The notes under the pieces: model-generated
What the model was told of the DNA's origin: nothing
The model's database searches: none
What the model saw: only the letters and a program-made list of their open reading frames with translations
Program-made: the position numbers and the translations under genes
Assembly: GCF_004135735.1 (NCBI RefSeq)
Contig: NZ_CP012670.1
Span: forward strand, 7,766,501 to 7,830,500
Origin: Sorangium cellulosum
Lineage (GTDB): Bacteria > Myxococcota_A > Polyangia > Polyangiales > Polyangiaceae
Direction: 5' to 3'
DNA: 64,000 nt
Shown here: positions 17,442 through 27,061 of the stretch, piece by piece
How the letters are laid out: each line of letters begins with the position of its first letter
Position numbering within the stretch: position 1 is the first letter of the stretch

Positions 17442-17942
17442 TCAGCAAGCGAGGGCCGCGGGGTGGCGCCATCGCCAAAGGGCGAGGCGAATGCGCAGCA
17501 CGGCCGCGAAGAGGCGCATGAACGGGCTGTCGGACGGGGGCAGCGGCCGCACCCGGGTGTTCTGAAACGACGCCACCCGCCAGCGCCCGTCGTCGCCCCG
17601 CGTCACCACCAGCGTCTGCCGCGATCGCCGGCCCGCGGGCGCCGCCTTCTGCCAGGGCCACAGCACCGCGCCGGTGCTGACGACCACCGCCGTGTCGGGG
17701 CCGAGGAAGCGCACGCCCTCGACCTCGCCGACCAGGCGGGTGCCGGCGAGCACGCCGGCGAAGAGCTCCTCGTGCGCCCTGCGGTTCGCCTCGCGGCCGC
17801 GCAGCCACGAGCCGTCGAACGTCACGTAGTCGGAGTCGGGCGTGTAAAACGCGTCGACGGCGCGCGCGCCCTCGCGCGCCCACGCCTCGCACAGGGCCTC
17901 GAACATGCGCCGAATGGCCGCCTCGTCGGTCGAACGATCCAT
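17442..17942 (-). CDS. SnoaL/DUF4440-like protein (SgcJ/EcaC type)
   Basis: 166 residues from ATG 17942, with AAGGAGAG upstream. The cone-shaped NTF2-like domain is visible: EAAIRRMFEALCEAWAREGARA forms the first helices, DAFYTPDSDYVTFDG the loop and strand, REANRRAHEELF the next helix, then VVVSTGAVLWPW and SRQTLVVTRGDDGRWRVASF. Members of the SgcJ/EcaC group bind small molecules or act as isomerase-like enzymes, and the substrate here is unknown. The C-terminus adds an Arg/Trp-rich tail. It is divergent from a MarR regulator with a palindromic stretch between them, so it is the likely regulated gene. Confidence 0.85.
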   Translation of the reverse strand: MDRSTDEAAIRRMFEALCEAWAREGARAVDAFYTPDSDYVTFDGSWLRGREANRRAHEELFAGVLAGTRLVGEVEGVRFLGPDTAVVVSTGAVLWPWQKAAPAGRRSRQTLVVTRGDDGRWRVASFQNTRVRPLPPSDSPFMRLFAAVLRIRLALWRWRHPAALAC

Positions 17943-17958
17943 GGGAGCTCTCCTTGCC

Positions 17959-17990
17959 AGTTAACTCTCTTAGTAAGTAAGATAGTTACC
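17959..17990. promoter_or_regulatory. Candidate MarR operator in the divergent promoter region
   Basis: Between the SnoaL-like start (17942) and the MarR start (18050) lies an AT-rich patch with AGTTAACT (perfect palindrome, 17959-17966), CTTAGTAAG (perfect palindrome around G, 17969-17977) and a reversed TAACT/AGTTA pair spanning the patch. Such a stretch in otherwise G+C-rich DNA, placed between a MarR-family gene and its divergent neighbour, is the usual site of MarR autoregulation. No experiment-grade motif is implied. Confidence 0.5.
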
Positions 17991-18049
17991 ACGGCTTGTC
18001 AAGCCGGCGGCGGCGCGGGTAGAGTGCGGGCGGATCGAGGTGAGAGGCG

Positions 18050-18631
18050 ATGGCCGCGAAACGGGCGAGCGCGAAGGCGGTGAGCGAGCTGATCGACAGC
18101 CTGGGCGACCGGCTGGGCCGGGAGCTGAGCACCCAGTCGGTGCTCCTTCACCAGGCGATCGCCGAGCGGCTGGGCCTGAAGGGCACCGACCACAAGTACC
18201 TCGACGTCCTCCGGCGGGCGGCGGAGGCGGGTCCGGTCACGCCGGGAGACCTGGTGCAGCTCACGGGGCTGACCTCGGGGGGGGTGACCGGGGTCCTCGA
18301 CCGGCTCGAGGCGGCGGGGTTCGTGCGCCGCGTGAGGCACCCGACCGATCGGCGGCAGCTCGTGGTCGAGCCGGTGGCCGAGCGCTACGCCGAGATCGGC
18401 GCGCTCTTCGCGCCGTTCCGCGAGCGCTGGGCGGCGCTCTGCGCGCGCTACTCGCTCGACGAGCTGCGGCTCATCTGCGACTTCTTCGAGCAGGCGACCG
18501 CGCTGATGGCCGAAGAGATCGCCCGCATGCAGCGCCCGACCGCGCCCGGAGCCGCCCCGGCGAGCGACGCGCCGCGCGCCGGGGCGCGCCCCGCCAGGGG
18601 CACGAAGGCGCGCCCGCGCCGGGCTCCCTGA
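18050..18631 (+). CDS. MarR-family transcriptional regulator
   Basis: 193 residues from ATG 18050, with GAGGTGAGAGG just upstream. A winged helix occupies residues about 60-110: VTPGDLVQLTGLTSGGVTGV (helix-turn-helix) and FVRRVRHPTDRRQLVVEP (wing with the typical DRR). Flanking helices form the dimer interface. The C-terminal 30 residues are basic and low in complexity (PRAGARPARGTKARPRRAP), unusual for MarR, and end where a GH115 relic begins 22 bases later. A shift of the original stop during that rearrangement is possible. It probably represses itself and the divergent SnoaL-like gene. Confidence 0.85.
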   Translation: MAAKRASAKAVSELIDSLGDRLGRELSTQSVLLHQAIAERLGLKGTDHKYLDVLRRAAEAGPVTPGDLVQLTGLTSGGVTGVLDRLEAAGFVRRVRHPTDRRQLVVEPVAERYAEIGALFAPFRERWAALCARYSLDELRLICDFFEQATALMAEEIARMQRPTAPGAAPASDAPRAGARPARGTKARPRRAP

Positions 18632-18652
18632 TCACCGCAGCCGTGCCGGACC

Positions 18653-19735
18653 TGTGGCCGGCCGTGTGGGGCAGGTCGCTCTTCGACGACGACCCCGAGA
18701 ACCAGAAGCTCGCCGCCGACTACGGGATCGTGATGGGGACCTCGCACGAGGCGCCGATGATGCGGGCGCAGCACGAGTGGGACCGCTACGGCAGCGGGCA
18801 GTGGAACTTCGACAACAACACGGAGTACCTGAAGAAGTACTGGGCCGACGGCATCCGGCGGATGGGCGACCACGAGAGCGTGGTGACCGTCGGGATGCGC
18901 GGCAACGGCGACCTGCCCATCGACAACGGCGGCAACATCGATCTGATGCAGCGGATCGTGGCGACGCAGCGGGAGATCCTGGCCGACGTGACCGGCAAGG
19001 ACGTCACCACCATCCCGCAGGTCTGGACGCTCTACAAGGAGGTCCAGGCCTTCTGGGACGACGGCATGCGGGCGCCGGACGACGTGATCATCAACTGGTG
19101 CGACGACAACTGGGGCAACATGCGCGAGCTGCCCGACCTGTCCGCGCCGGAGCGGTCCGGCGGCTACGGGCTCTATTACCACTACGACTACGTGGGCGGC
19201 GGGCGGAACTAACGGCTACGTCTCCATCGAGGCCGAGCACTTCACCCGCGTCGTGGACGCGGACCCGATCTCCTGGAAGCTCATCCCGCACATCGGCCGG
19301 ACGGCGGGCGGCATGACGCCGTTCCCGGTCACCTCGCCCAGGCAGACGCCCGGCGGGGACAGCCCGCGCCTCGAGTACAGGATGCACCTCTTCACGGGCG
19401 GGAGGGTGACGGTCTGGGCGTACCTCTCGCCGAGGAACAACGTGCTGCACACCGACGGGCTGAAGTACGCCGTCTCCATCGACGACGGGCAACCGCAGAT
19501 CGTCAATGTCACCACCGCGCTCAACGGCATCCCCATGAACAAGTCGTGGGAGAGGAACACCTCCGACAACGTGAACCGCACGTCGACCACGCACACGATC
19601 GACGCGCCCGGCGAGCACGTGCTGAAGTTCTGGATGGTCGACCCGACCGTGGTGGTGCAGAAGCTGGTGGTGGACACGGGGGGGCTCAAGCCGAGCTACC
19701 TGGGCCCGCCGGAGAGCTACCGCGGGGAGCGGTAG
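18653..19735 (+). pseudogene. Deleted copy of a GH115 alpha-glucuronidase
   Basis: Two pieces of GH115 are joined here. The first (18653-19209) matches the catalytic core of the intact copy downstream: WPAVWGRSLFDDDPENQ, GIVMGTSHEAPMM, ILADVTGKDVTTIPQVWTLY and DDNWGNM. It breaks after GLYYHYDYVGGGRN with an immediate TAA. The second (from about 19212, shifted by one base) is the C-terminal domain: NGYVSIEAEHFTRVVD, GRTAGGMTPFPVT, GGDSPRLEYRMHLFTGGRVT and VVDTGGLKPSYLGPPESY. The N-terminal third and some 450 middle residues are gone. The intact paralogue at 20492-23923 shows what was lost. Confidence 0.85.
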
Positions 19736-20491
19736 CGAGCCCCCATCGCCAGCACGCGCCGCGCGCGCCACGCCGCGGCGGCCCTGCCGCGCTCCGGGGC
19801 GAGATCGTCCCGGAGCGCGGGGCGAGGTCGCCCCGGCGCGTCGCCGCGGGTGCTCCGAGCGCCTCGATTGCAGCGCGCGGCGCGCGCGGGCTCGTGCGCG
19901 CCGCCGCCCGCCGCGCGCGTCCCCCCGGAGATCGCGCCACGCGCGGCTTCCCGCCCCCGGCCAGGGGGTGGTAGAATGGGGCGTGCTTCCCTGCTTCCCT
20001 GCGCAGCTCCCGCGCGCCTCCCTCGACGCCATCGGCTGCTGCTCCAGCGATGCGCTGCGCGGCGGCTCCGGTCCGGCCGGCGCGGGCGAGGCCCGTGGCT
20101 TCCCCCGCACCAGGCAATCCATCGCCGGCTGAAGTGTGCTCTCGAGTCGACGTGATGACGGTTGCTACGCTTACATCATGTCCCATGAGGCACCGAATGT
20201 GGGATCAGATCGGCGCTTTGCGGGAATATTACGTCGCCTAGGTCCATCGATCGCCGCCTCTTCTCAGGCGGGATCGAAAGCCGGCTTGTTCTGAAGAATT
20301 TTCCAGCAACGGTCAACGAGGGCCTGCGGCTCCGTCCATCGACACGAACGGGACCACCGCGGGCGCACATCTTAGAGGCACTTGGACGATTGCCCACGAG
20401 CGGCTGGCCTCGGCGCCGGATATCACGACGCATGCCCGGCGCGGGCGAGCCGACGACACGGGTCTGCCGCATCAACGAGGAAAACACCGTC
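19736..20491. other. Intergenic region before GH115
   Basis: No gene is seen in these 756 bases. The left half is G+C-rich. The right half (about 20150-20340) is clearly more AT-rich, for example around GCGGGAATATTACGTCGCC and GTTCTGAAGAATTTTCC, and probably holds the promoter and 5' leader of the GH115 gene. No clean -35/-10 pair or riboswitch-like fold could be named. Confidence 0.4.
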
Positions 20492-23400
20492 ATGAGCTAC
20501 GCACGCATTGCCATCACGAGGGGTCGGATCCGATCCTCGCTACTCTGCTTGTTGCTTCCCTTGTCGCTCGCCATGGTGCCGGCCTGCGGGTCGGACGGGG
20601 AGAAGGGCGACCCGGGGGAGAGAGGCGAGCAGGGGGAGAAGGGCGACCCGGGGGACAAGGGCGACCCGGGCGACCCCGGCCCGAGCGGCGGCACCGACGT
20701 CCCGCCGACGGGCGTGGGGGCCCCGGACAAGTACGTTTCGACCGAGTGGGGGGCGGATCGTTTCCCCCTGTCCGTGGGCGGCAAGGCCGCTCCCCTGGTC
20801 GTCAGCTCCGACGACCACGAGGGCGTGATCCGCGTCGTGAGCGATCTCGCGGCGGACGTCGAGCGGGTGACCGACGTCCGGCCGGAGATCTTCCAGGACG
20901 AGGTCCCGGAGGCGGCGACCGAGGTGGTCCTGATCGGGACGCTGGGCAAGAGCCCGCTCATCGATCAGCTCGCGGAGGACGACAAGCTCGATGTCGACGC
21001 GCTGACGGGCAAGTGGGAGACGTTCGTCACGCAGATCGTCGAAGATCCCATGGAGGGCGTGGATCGAGCGCTCGTGATCGCGGGCAGCGACCAGCGCGGC
21101 GCCATCTTCGGCGCGTACGACCTCTCCTCGCAGATCGGCGTGTCGCCCCTGTACTGGTGGGATGACGTCCCGCCCCAGAAGAAGCACGCGCTGTACGTGC
21201 TGCCCGGGTCCCACAGCCTGGGCGAGCCCGCCGTGAGGTTCCGCGGCTTCTTCATCAACGACGAGAACCCGGCGACGGGCAACTGGGCGGCCAAGATGTT
21301 CGGGCCGGGCAAGGCGGAGGGCTTCCCGGGGGGGCTCAACCACTTCTACTGGGAGAAGGTGTTCGAGGCCGCGCTCCGCATGAAGGCGAACTACATCTGG
21401 CCCGCGGTGTGGGGCAGGGCGTTCGCGGAGGACGACCCCGACAACCACAAGACGGCCACGCGGTACGGCATCGTGATGGGGACCTCGCACGAGGCCCCGA
21501 TGATGCAGGGGATCGAGGAGTGGAATCGCCACGTGATCCCGGAGGTGAAGGACGCGGACGGCAACGTCGTCACCCCGAAATCGGATCCGTACGGCGGCAC
21601 CGGCGACTGGCGCTTCTCCGTGAACGCCGACGCGCTGAAGGCGCACTGGACCAAGGGCATCGAGCGGATGGTCGACGAGAACATCGAGGGCGTCGTCACG
21701 CTCGGCATGCGCGGCCCCGGCGACGTCAGCCTGCCCCCGGAGGACGGCATCCCGCTCATGGAGGAGATCATCGCCTCCCAGCGGAAGATCCTCGCCGACG
21801 TGACCGGCGAGGACGTGACGACCATCCCTCAGGTCTGGACGCTGTACAAGGAGATCCAGGGCTACTGGGACGCCGGCATCCGCGTGCCGGACGACGTCAC
21901 GGTCGTGTGGGCCGACGACAACTGGGGCAACATGAGGCGCTTGCCGAGGCCCGGCCAGGAGCGGGAGGGCGGCTACGGCCTCTACTACCACTTCGACTAC
22001 GTGGGCGGCGGCCGCAATTACAAGTGGGTCGACACGACGCTCCTGCCGAACGTCTGGGAGCAGCTCCACCTCGCCTACAGCCACGGCGTGGATCGGCTCT
22101 GGGTGGTCAACGTCGGCGACTTCAAGAACGAGGAGCTCCCGCTCCAGTTCTTCCTGGATTACGCCTGGGATCCGGATCGCTGGCCGATCGAGAAGCTCGG
22201 CGAGTGGGAGCGGCAGTGGACCGAGCAGCAGTTCGGCGCGGAGCACTCGGACGTCATCGCGGACATCCTGCACGGCTACTCGCTCCTGCAGTCGGATCGC
22301 AAGCCGGAGCTGACGAACCGGAGGATCACGGTCGACTACGAGCTCCTGTTCAGCGAGCCCACGACCGAGGTCTCGGATCCCGACACCGCGGCGGTGACGT
22401 ACGACGACAGCGCGAGCCCGTTCAGCCTCACCAACTACCGTGAGCTCGAGCGGGTCACGGAGGAGTGGGAGTCGCTGGCCGCGCAGGCGGAGTTCGTGGC
22501 GAACCTCGTGCCGGACGAGGCGCAGGACGCCTACTTCCAGCTCGTCCTCTACCAGGTGAAGGCGACCGCCAACATGTATGCGCTGCGCCTGGCCGGGTTC
22601 AAGAACCGGCTCTACGCGGAGCAGGGGCGCGCCGCGACCAACGACATGGCGTACATCGCGGAGGAGCGGCTCCAGGACGATCTGGATCTCGCCTACTACT
22701 ACAACCACGAGCTCGCGGGCGGCAAGTGGGAGGGCTTCCAGACGCAGCCGCACCTCAGCTACGGCGCGCCGGGGAACCCGTCGTGGCAGCAGGCCGAGTA
22801 CCAGTACAACAACATCCAGGAGTTCATCTGGCCTGAGCTCCAGACGATCAGCGTCCCCGCGGAGGCGGAGCTCGGCGTGGCGATCGACGGCTCGAGCAAC
22901 TACTGGACGGCGGCCGGGGCGGGCAACCCGACCAGCACGGCCGACGCGCAGCCTGTGCTGCCGACGTTCAGCCTGTACCAGACCCAGCCCCAGCAGTACA
23001 TCGAGGTGTTCAACCGCGGCGGCGCGCCGCTCGAGTACACGATCGAGGCCGCGCTCCCGGTCGCGTGCCCCTACGGCTGGAACGGGGATCCGAGCAACGA
23101 CAAGGACGGCTGGGCCGGCGAGGCGCCGTGCCGCCCGTGGCTGACCGTCTACCCGAACCAGGGCGTCATCGACACGGAGGTGCGCGCGACGGTGAGGGTG
23201 GACTGGAACCTCGTTCCCACGACGTACGCCGATCCTGAAGACGGGTCGCGGCAGCTTCCGCTGGAGTTCCCGCTCGAGGTCCCGATCACGGTCCGGGGCT
23301 CGGACGGCAGCGAGGTGGTGGTCACGGCCTACGTGGACGACCCGCGGCCGCTCCCCTGGGCGCCCAACCGGTACATCGAGGCCAACGGCTATCTCTCGAT

Positions 23401-23923
23401 GGCGGCGGACCGCCACAGCAAGGCGGTCGGCACGGACGAGATCGGGTGGAAGCGCCTGCCGAACATCGGCCGCACCGGCGACGGGATGACGCCGTTCCCG
23501 GTGACGGCGGAGCCCCAGGAGCCGGGCGGCGACTCGCCTCGCCTGGAGTTCAACGCGCACTTCTCCACCGCCGGCGAGGTGACTGTCTGGACGTACATCT
23601 CTCCCAGGAACAACTTCCAGAACTGGGAGGAAGGGCTGCAGTACGGCGTGTCGATCGACGATGGGCCGATCCAGCTGGTCGACGCGACGTATGCCATCGA
23701 TCTCAACGGCGGCGGGAACAAGATCTGGGAGAGGCACACCTCGGACAACGTCAACATCATGCCGACCACGCACACGATCGACGAGCCGGGCGATCACGTG
23801 GTGAAGTTCTGGATGGTGCATCCGGGCGTGATCCTGCAGAACATCGTGGTGGACACGGGTGGCCTGAAGTGGAGCTACCTGGGGCCGCCCGAGAGCTACT
23901 GGATGGGCAAGGGTCCGGAATAG
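20492..23923 (+). CDS. GH115 alpha-glucuronidase lipoprotein with collagen-like tract
   Basis: 1143 residues from ATG 20492 (GAGGA eleven bases upstream). The signal ends SLAMVPACGSD, a lipobox. Residues about 31-60 are nine or more GXX triplets (GEKGDPGERGEQGEKGDPGD), then the GH115 enzyme. Landmarks are VVLIGTLGKSPLI, GAIFGAYDLSSQIGVSPLYW, FRGFFINDENP, YIWPAVWGRAF, GIVMGTSHEAPMM, DVTTIPQVWTLYKEI, DDNWGNMRRLP and a long helical region. The last 170 residues are the GH115 C-terminal domain. GH115 enzymes remove 4-O-methyl-glucuronic acid from xylan, so this probably acts on plant hemicellulose at the cell surface. A terminator follows, and a broken copy lies just upstream. Confidence 0.92.
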   Translation: MSYARIAITRGRIRSSLLCLLLPLSLAMVPACGSDGEKGDPGERGEQGEKGDPGDKGDPGDPGPSGGTDVPPTGVGAPDKYVSTEWGADRFPLSVGGKAAPLVVSSDDHEGVIRVVSDLAADVERVTDVRPEIFQDEVPEAATEVVLIGTLGKSPLIDQLAEDDKLDVDALTGKWETFVTQIVEDPMEGVDRALVIAGSDQRGAIFGAYDLSSQIGVSPLYWWDDVPPQKKHALYVLPGSHSLGEPAVRFRGFFINDENPATGNWAAKMFGPGKAEGFPGGLNHFYWEKVFEAALRMKANYIWPAVWGRAFAEDDPDNHKTATRYGIVMGTSHEAPMMQGIEEWNRHVIPEVKDADGNVVTPKSDPYGGTGDWRFSVNADALKAHWTKGIERMVDENIEGVVTLGMRGPGDVSLPPEDGIPLMEEIIASQRKILADVTGEDVTTIPQVWTLYKEIQGYWDAGIRVPDDVTVVWADDNWGNMRRLPRPGQEREGGYGLYYHFDYVGGGRNYKWVDTTLLPNVWEQLHLAYSHGVDRLWVVNVGDFKNEELPLQFFLDYAWDPDRWPIEKLGEWERQWTEQQFGAEHSDVIADILHGYSLLQSDRKPELTNRRITVDYELLFSEPTTEVSDPDTAAVTYDDSASPFSLTNYRELERVTEEWESLAAQAEFVANLVPDEAQDAYFQLVLYQVKATANMYALRLAGFKNRLYAEQGRAATNDMAYIAEERLQDDLDLAYYYNHELAGGKWEGFQTQPHLSYGAPGNPSWQQAEYQYNNIQEFIWPELQTISVPAEAELGVAIDGSSNYWTAAGAGNPTSTADAQPVLPTFSLYQTQPQQYIEVFNRGGAPLEYTIEAALPVACPYGWNGDPSNDKDGWAGEAPCRPWLTVYPNQGVIDTEVRATVRVDWNLVPTTYADPEDGSRQLPLEFPLEVPITVRGSDGSEVVVTAYVDDPRPLPWAPNRYIEANGYLSMAADRHSKAVGTDEIGWKRLPNIGRTGDGMTPFPVTAEPQEPGGDSPRLEFNAHFSTAGEVTVWTYISPRNNFQNWEEGLQYGVSIDDGPIQLVDATYAIDLNGGGNKIWERHTSDNVNIMPTTHTIDEPGDHVVKFWMVHPGVILQNIVVDTGGLKWSYLGPPESYWMGKGPE

Positions 23924-23947
23924 TAGCGGAGCGGTCGTAGGCCGTCC

Positions 23948-23991
23948 GAGGGCCCGCCGTGCACGAGGTGCGCGGCGGGCTCTCGCCTTTT
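23948..23991 (+). terminator. Intrinsic terminator after GH115
   Basis: The arms GAGGGCCCGCCG (23948-23959) and CGGCGGGCTCTC (23973-23984) pair with one mismatch across a 13-base loop, and GCCTTTT follows. It lies 25 bases past the GH115 stop. Confidence 0.7.
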
Positions 23992-24233
23992 GTGGCCGGG
24001 GGCGTCGGAGAGGAGGTTTTGGTGGCGCCAGCGCCGCAAGACGTCGTTGATGATCGCCTCGTGCCGGGTAATGGAGTCGATGTCCAGCTTGACGACGCGA
24101 TGCATTCGCACAGGAGATCACGCGCAATTTGCGCCGCCAGCGCGGTGCCCCGCCGACACCGGGGATGATGGCCTGACCGACGCGAGCAGCATGGGATCGA
24201 GGCTCGCCTCCACGATGAGACCTCCACGAGAGC

Positions 24234-25439
24234 TTGACCGCGGCGGAGACCACATGCGTCGTTGTCGACTGCCTGAACGACTGGAAGAGGAAGGTCCTGA
24301 GCAGCGACTCCTCGCTCCAGACACGCGACACGACCGTCCCGCTGACCATCGAGCCCGCGAGCCCCGGCGACACAGGGGCCGCGGACGGCGTCTCGACGCT
24401 CGTCAACGTGCGGGTATGGGGCGGGTGGGAGGTCGGGCTCTTCGTCCGGTCCGGCACGGCCGTGGAGATCGTTCGGAGCGAGATCCAGGGGAATTACAGC
24501 TTCAGAACGGAGCCGGGGGAGGATGCGCCGAGCCTCCCCGAGGCGCCCGAGGGCGCGGATGGCAACCACGGTGTGGAGAGCTGCTCCGCGGCCCCCGCGG
24601 CCGGCGGGGCGCCGGTGACGACCTCCTGTGAGGATGGCGGCGTATCGATCGGTGGCAAGGGGGGAGACGGCGGAGCGGACGAGGCCGGCGACGGCACCGA
24701 CGGTGCGCCCGCGCCGAGCCCCGATCCCGATGCCTATCCCAGGGGCGCCGGGGGGACCGGAGATCAAGGGAGTGGCCAGTGCATGGACGGGGAGCAGGGG
24801 CAGGATGGCGCGCCGGGCGCTGACGGCGCGCCGGGACAGGGCATCGGACGTCTCAGCGAGGATGGCTGGCTAGGAGACCGGGCCGGGGACGGCGCCAGGG
24901 GCGCACCGGGCCAGGGGGGCGGCGGGGGCGGCGGTCTTCGCGGGCGCGCTGCCCTCTGCGGCGCGACCTCCCGGTCGGGACCGTCCGGAGGCTCGGGCGG
25001 CGCCGGCGGCTGCGGCGGCAGCGGCGGGAAGGGGGGTGGCAACGGCACCCCGAGCATCGCGATCCTCGCGCTCCACGCCAAGGTCACGGTGCGCGACAGC
25101 CGGATCTGGACGCGTCCGGCCATGCGTGGCGCCAACGGCGGGGAGCCTCAGCGCGGCGGTCGCGGGGGGCGCGGGGGGGTCGGCGGTTACTGGCCCGAGG
25201 CGTGGGGCCATGCGTGCGACGGAGGCGACGGCGGCCTCGGCGGCCTCGGCGGTTACGGCGGCGGCGGGCGCGGCGGGGACTCCATCGGCATCGCCTACCT
25301 CGACGAGGACCAGCTCGTGCTGGAGAACGTCACGTTCGAGCTCGGCGAGCCCGGCAAGGGCGGCATCGGCAACCCCGAGGATCCCGCGACCTGGGGCGAG
25401 GACGGCCTCGCCGTCGAGACCTTGCGCTTCCCCGAGTGA
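24234..25439 (+). pseudogene. Gly-rich (PGRS-like) protein lacking its N-terminus
   Basis: The frame opens at a TTG at 24234 just after an in-frame TGA, without ribosome site or signal peptide. Its first part (TLVNVRVWGGWEVGLFVRSG, VEIVRSEIQGNYS) looks like the rungs of a right-handed beta-helix. After residue 130 come long Gly-rich stretches (GGKGGDGGADEAGDGTDG, GQGGGGGGGLRG, GGSGGAGGCGGSGGKGGG), then another rung (SIAILALHAKVTVRDSRI), more Gly loops and YLDEDQLVLENVTFEL. Myxobacterial exported proteins of this type carry a lipoprotein signal, which is absent here. I read it as a 5'-truncated member, but an unseen start is possible. Confidence 0.55.
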
Positions 25440-25915
25440 GCCCCCTGGGCGCCCCGCATCCCGCATCGACCTGACCCCCCTCCGAGGCCCTCCCGGTCGA
25501 TCCTGGATCGACCTACCCCCCCTTCCGAGGGCCTCCTGGTCGATCTCCGATCGACCTGACCCCCCTTCCGAGGCCCTCCCGGTCGATCTCCGATCGACCT
25601 GGCCCCCCTTCCGGGCCGGCTCCGGCACGTCTCGACGTCCCCACGCCGCCTTCCAAGGCCCTCCCGGTCGACCCCGGATCGACCCGCCCCCCCTCCCGGG
25701 CCGGCTCCGGCACGTCTCGACGTCCCCACACCGCCTTCCAAGGCCCTCCCGGTCGATCCCGAAACGATCCGCTCCCCCTCCCAGGCCGGCTCCGCCACGT
25801 CTCGACCTCTCCGCGCCTGCCTCGGTCGCCCACGCCGGCCATCACGATATCCCCAGAGCGCCTGTGCAATCCCCGCGCCTCTCCCTTCCCCTCCCCTCCG
25901 CCGCAGCAAGAAACC
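25440..25915. repeat. Dispersed repeat block, copy A
   Basis: About eight imperfect units of roughly 46 bp begin after the Gly-rich frame. Most contain GGTCGATCnnnGATCGACC, a hairpin with 8-base arms, followed by a run of C and TTCCGAGGCCCTCC. Later units carry CGGGCCGGCTCCGGCACGTC and TCGACGTCCCC. The block ends in a non-repeated tail (CCATCACGATATCCCC, then CCCTCCCCTCCG and CAGCAAGAAA). A related block with the same order of units and the same tail stands at 41985-42290. No coding is supported in either strand. Confidence 0.85.
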
Positions 25916-26024
25916 GGCGCAGCTCCCGCTTGACCATCTCTCTCATTGCGACTTCCATTGCGCATTTGTCCGCAATCCTTTTTTCGGACATTGCCCGCAT
26001 CACCCCACCCTGGAGGTGTATTTC

Positions 26025-26885
26025 ATGCTGAAGCATCTGAACCTCGATGAAATGGTCGCGCTCCTCGCCCCGTGGGTCGAGGAGCCGAAGCAGCGCAAGC
26101 TGTTCCTGTCGATCCCCGAGATCGCGGCGCTCCACCCGAGGGTCATCGAGGCCCACGACGCCGTGCTCGCGGTCCAGCCGAGGAGCGCCGGGACATCGCC
26201 CCGGCTGCGCGCGATCCTCGACAAGAGCAACGCGGCGGATCGGCTCCACGATCGCCTCGCCCGGGCCGTATCGTACGGCATCGACGCGCACCGCGAGATC
26301 TGCCTCGCCGAGGAGCCGTCCGACGCCGCCCGGGCCGCGCAGTGCGATGTCGTCCAGAAGAAGCTCTTCCCGAACGGCCTCAGCATCCTCAACGCGTCGC
26401 CGCTCGCCGAGGCGGGCAACACGAGCCGCATCGCCCGCCTCCTCGAGGAGGAGCCCGAGATCGCCGCCTTCCTCAAGGGCATCCCCGCCCGGGGCAAGAC
26501 GTCGCTGCTCGACGTCGTGAAGCGCTGGATCCGCGCGGGTCGCGAGCTCCAGACGCTCGATCGCGCCCGCGTGGAGCTCGAGGCGACCGAGACCACGACG
26601 CCTCCCGCCAAGACCACGATCCAGTCGGCCCGCAGCCAGTGGTTCAAGGTCGTGTCGCTCGTGCTCTCCAACCTCGAGATGTCCCGCGCCCCGGCGCGCG
26701 ATATCGAGATCCTCCGCGCGCCGGTGCTCCAGGCCTCCAGCCGGGCGGGAAAGCGGTATCTGACCAGCACGTCCGAGGAGGCCTCGCCGCCCGAGCCGGA
26801 GGAGACCGACGCGCCCGCCTCCGAGCCGGAGCCGGAGCCGGCCGACGAAGACGACGACGGCGACGACGAGAGCGACCGTCCCTGA
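26025..26885 (+). CDS. Unrecognised helical protein with acidic tail
   Basis: 286 residues from ATG 26025, eight bases after GGAGGT. It has no signal peptide or membrane helix. The body is mostly helix: LNLDEMVALLAPWVEE, SPRLRAILDKSNAADRLHDR, SRIARLLEEEPEIAAFLKG and SLLDVVKRWIRAGREL, with an NASPLAEAGN loop. The last 40 residues are almost only Glu, Asp, Pro and Ala, ending DEDDDGDDESD. I recognise no family or catalytic motif. The gene sits directly downstream of repeat block A, and an AT-rich leader (25920-26000, TTGCGACTTCCATTGCG) lies between them. A structural or binding role in the cytoplasm is a guess. Confidence 0.75.
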   Translation: MLKHLNLDEMVALLAPWVEEPKQRKLFLSIPEIAALHPRVIEAHDAVLAVQPRSAGTSPRLRAILDKSNAADRLHDRLARAVSYGIDAHREICLAEEPSDAARAAQCDVVQKKLFPNGLSILNASPLAEAGNTSRIARLLEEEPEIAAFLKGIPARGKTSLLDVVKRWIRAGRELQTLDRARVELEATETTTPPAKTTIQSARSQWFKVVSLVLSNLEMSRAPARDIEILRAPVLQASSRAGKRYLTSTSEEASPPEPEETDAPASEPEPEPADEDDDGDDESDRP

Positions 26886-27061
26886 GCCCACCCCGACCTC
26901 CGGGCCGATGTCTCCCGTACAGCGATGGCCCGGGGGCGCCAGCCTTCCGTGGGCGCTCCTCCCGCACGAGGAGCGCCAGGCCGTGAACGCCAGGCCGTGA
27001 AGGAGTAGATGCGGCGCATCGTGCGATCGCGTGGCACGCGTCGATACCCCCGCGCCCTCAA

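Noticed and set aside
20540..24457. Very long minus-strand open frame opposite GH115
   Set aside because: It is Arg/Val/Leu-rich shadow coding produced by G+C-rich third positions of the real gene and has no domain or ribosome site.
25440..25800. CRISPR-like regular array with palindromic units
   Set aside because: What lies between the palindromes is itself repeated, not unique, and there is no leader or cas gene.
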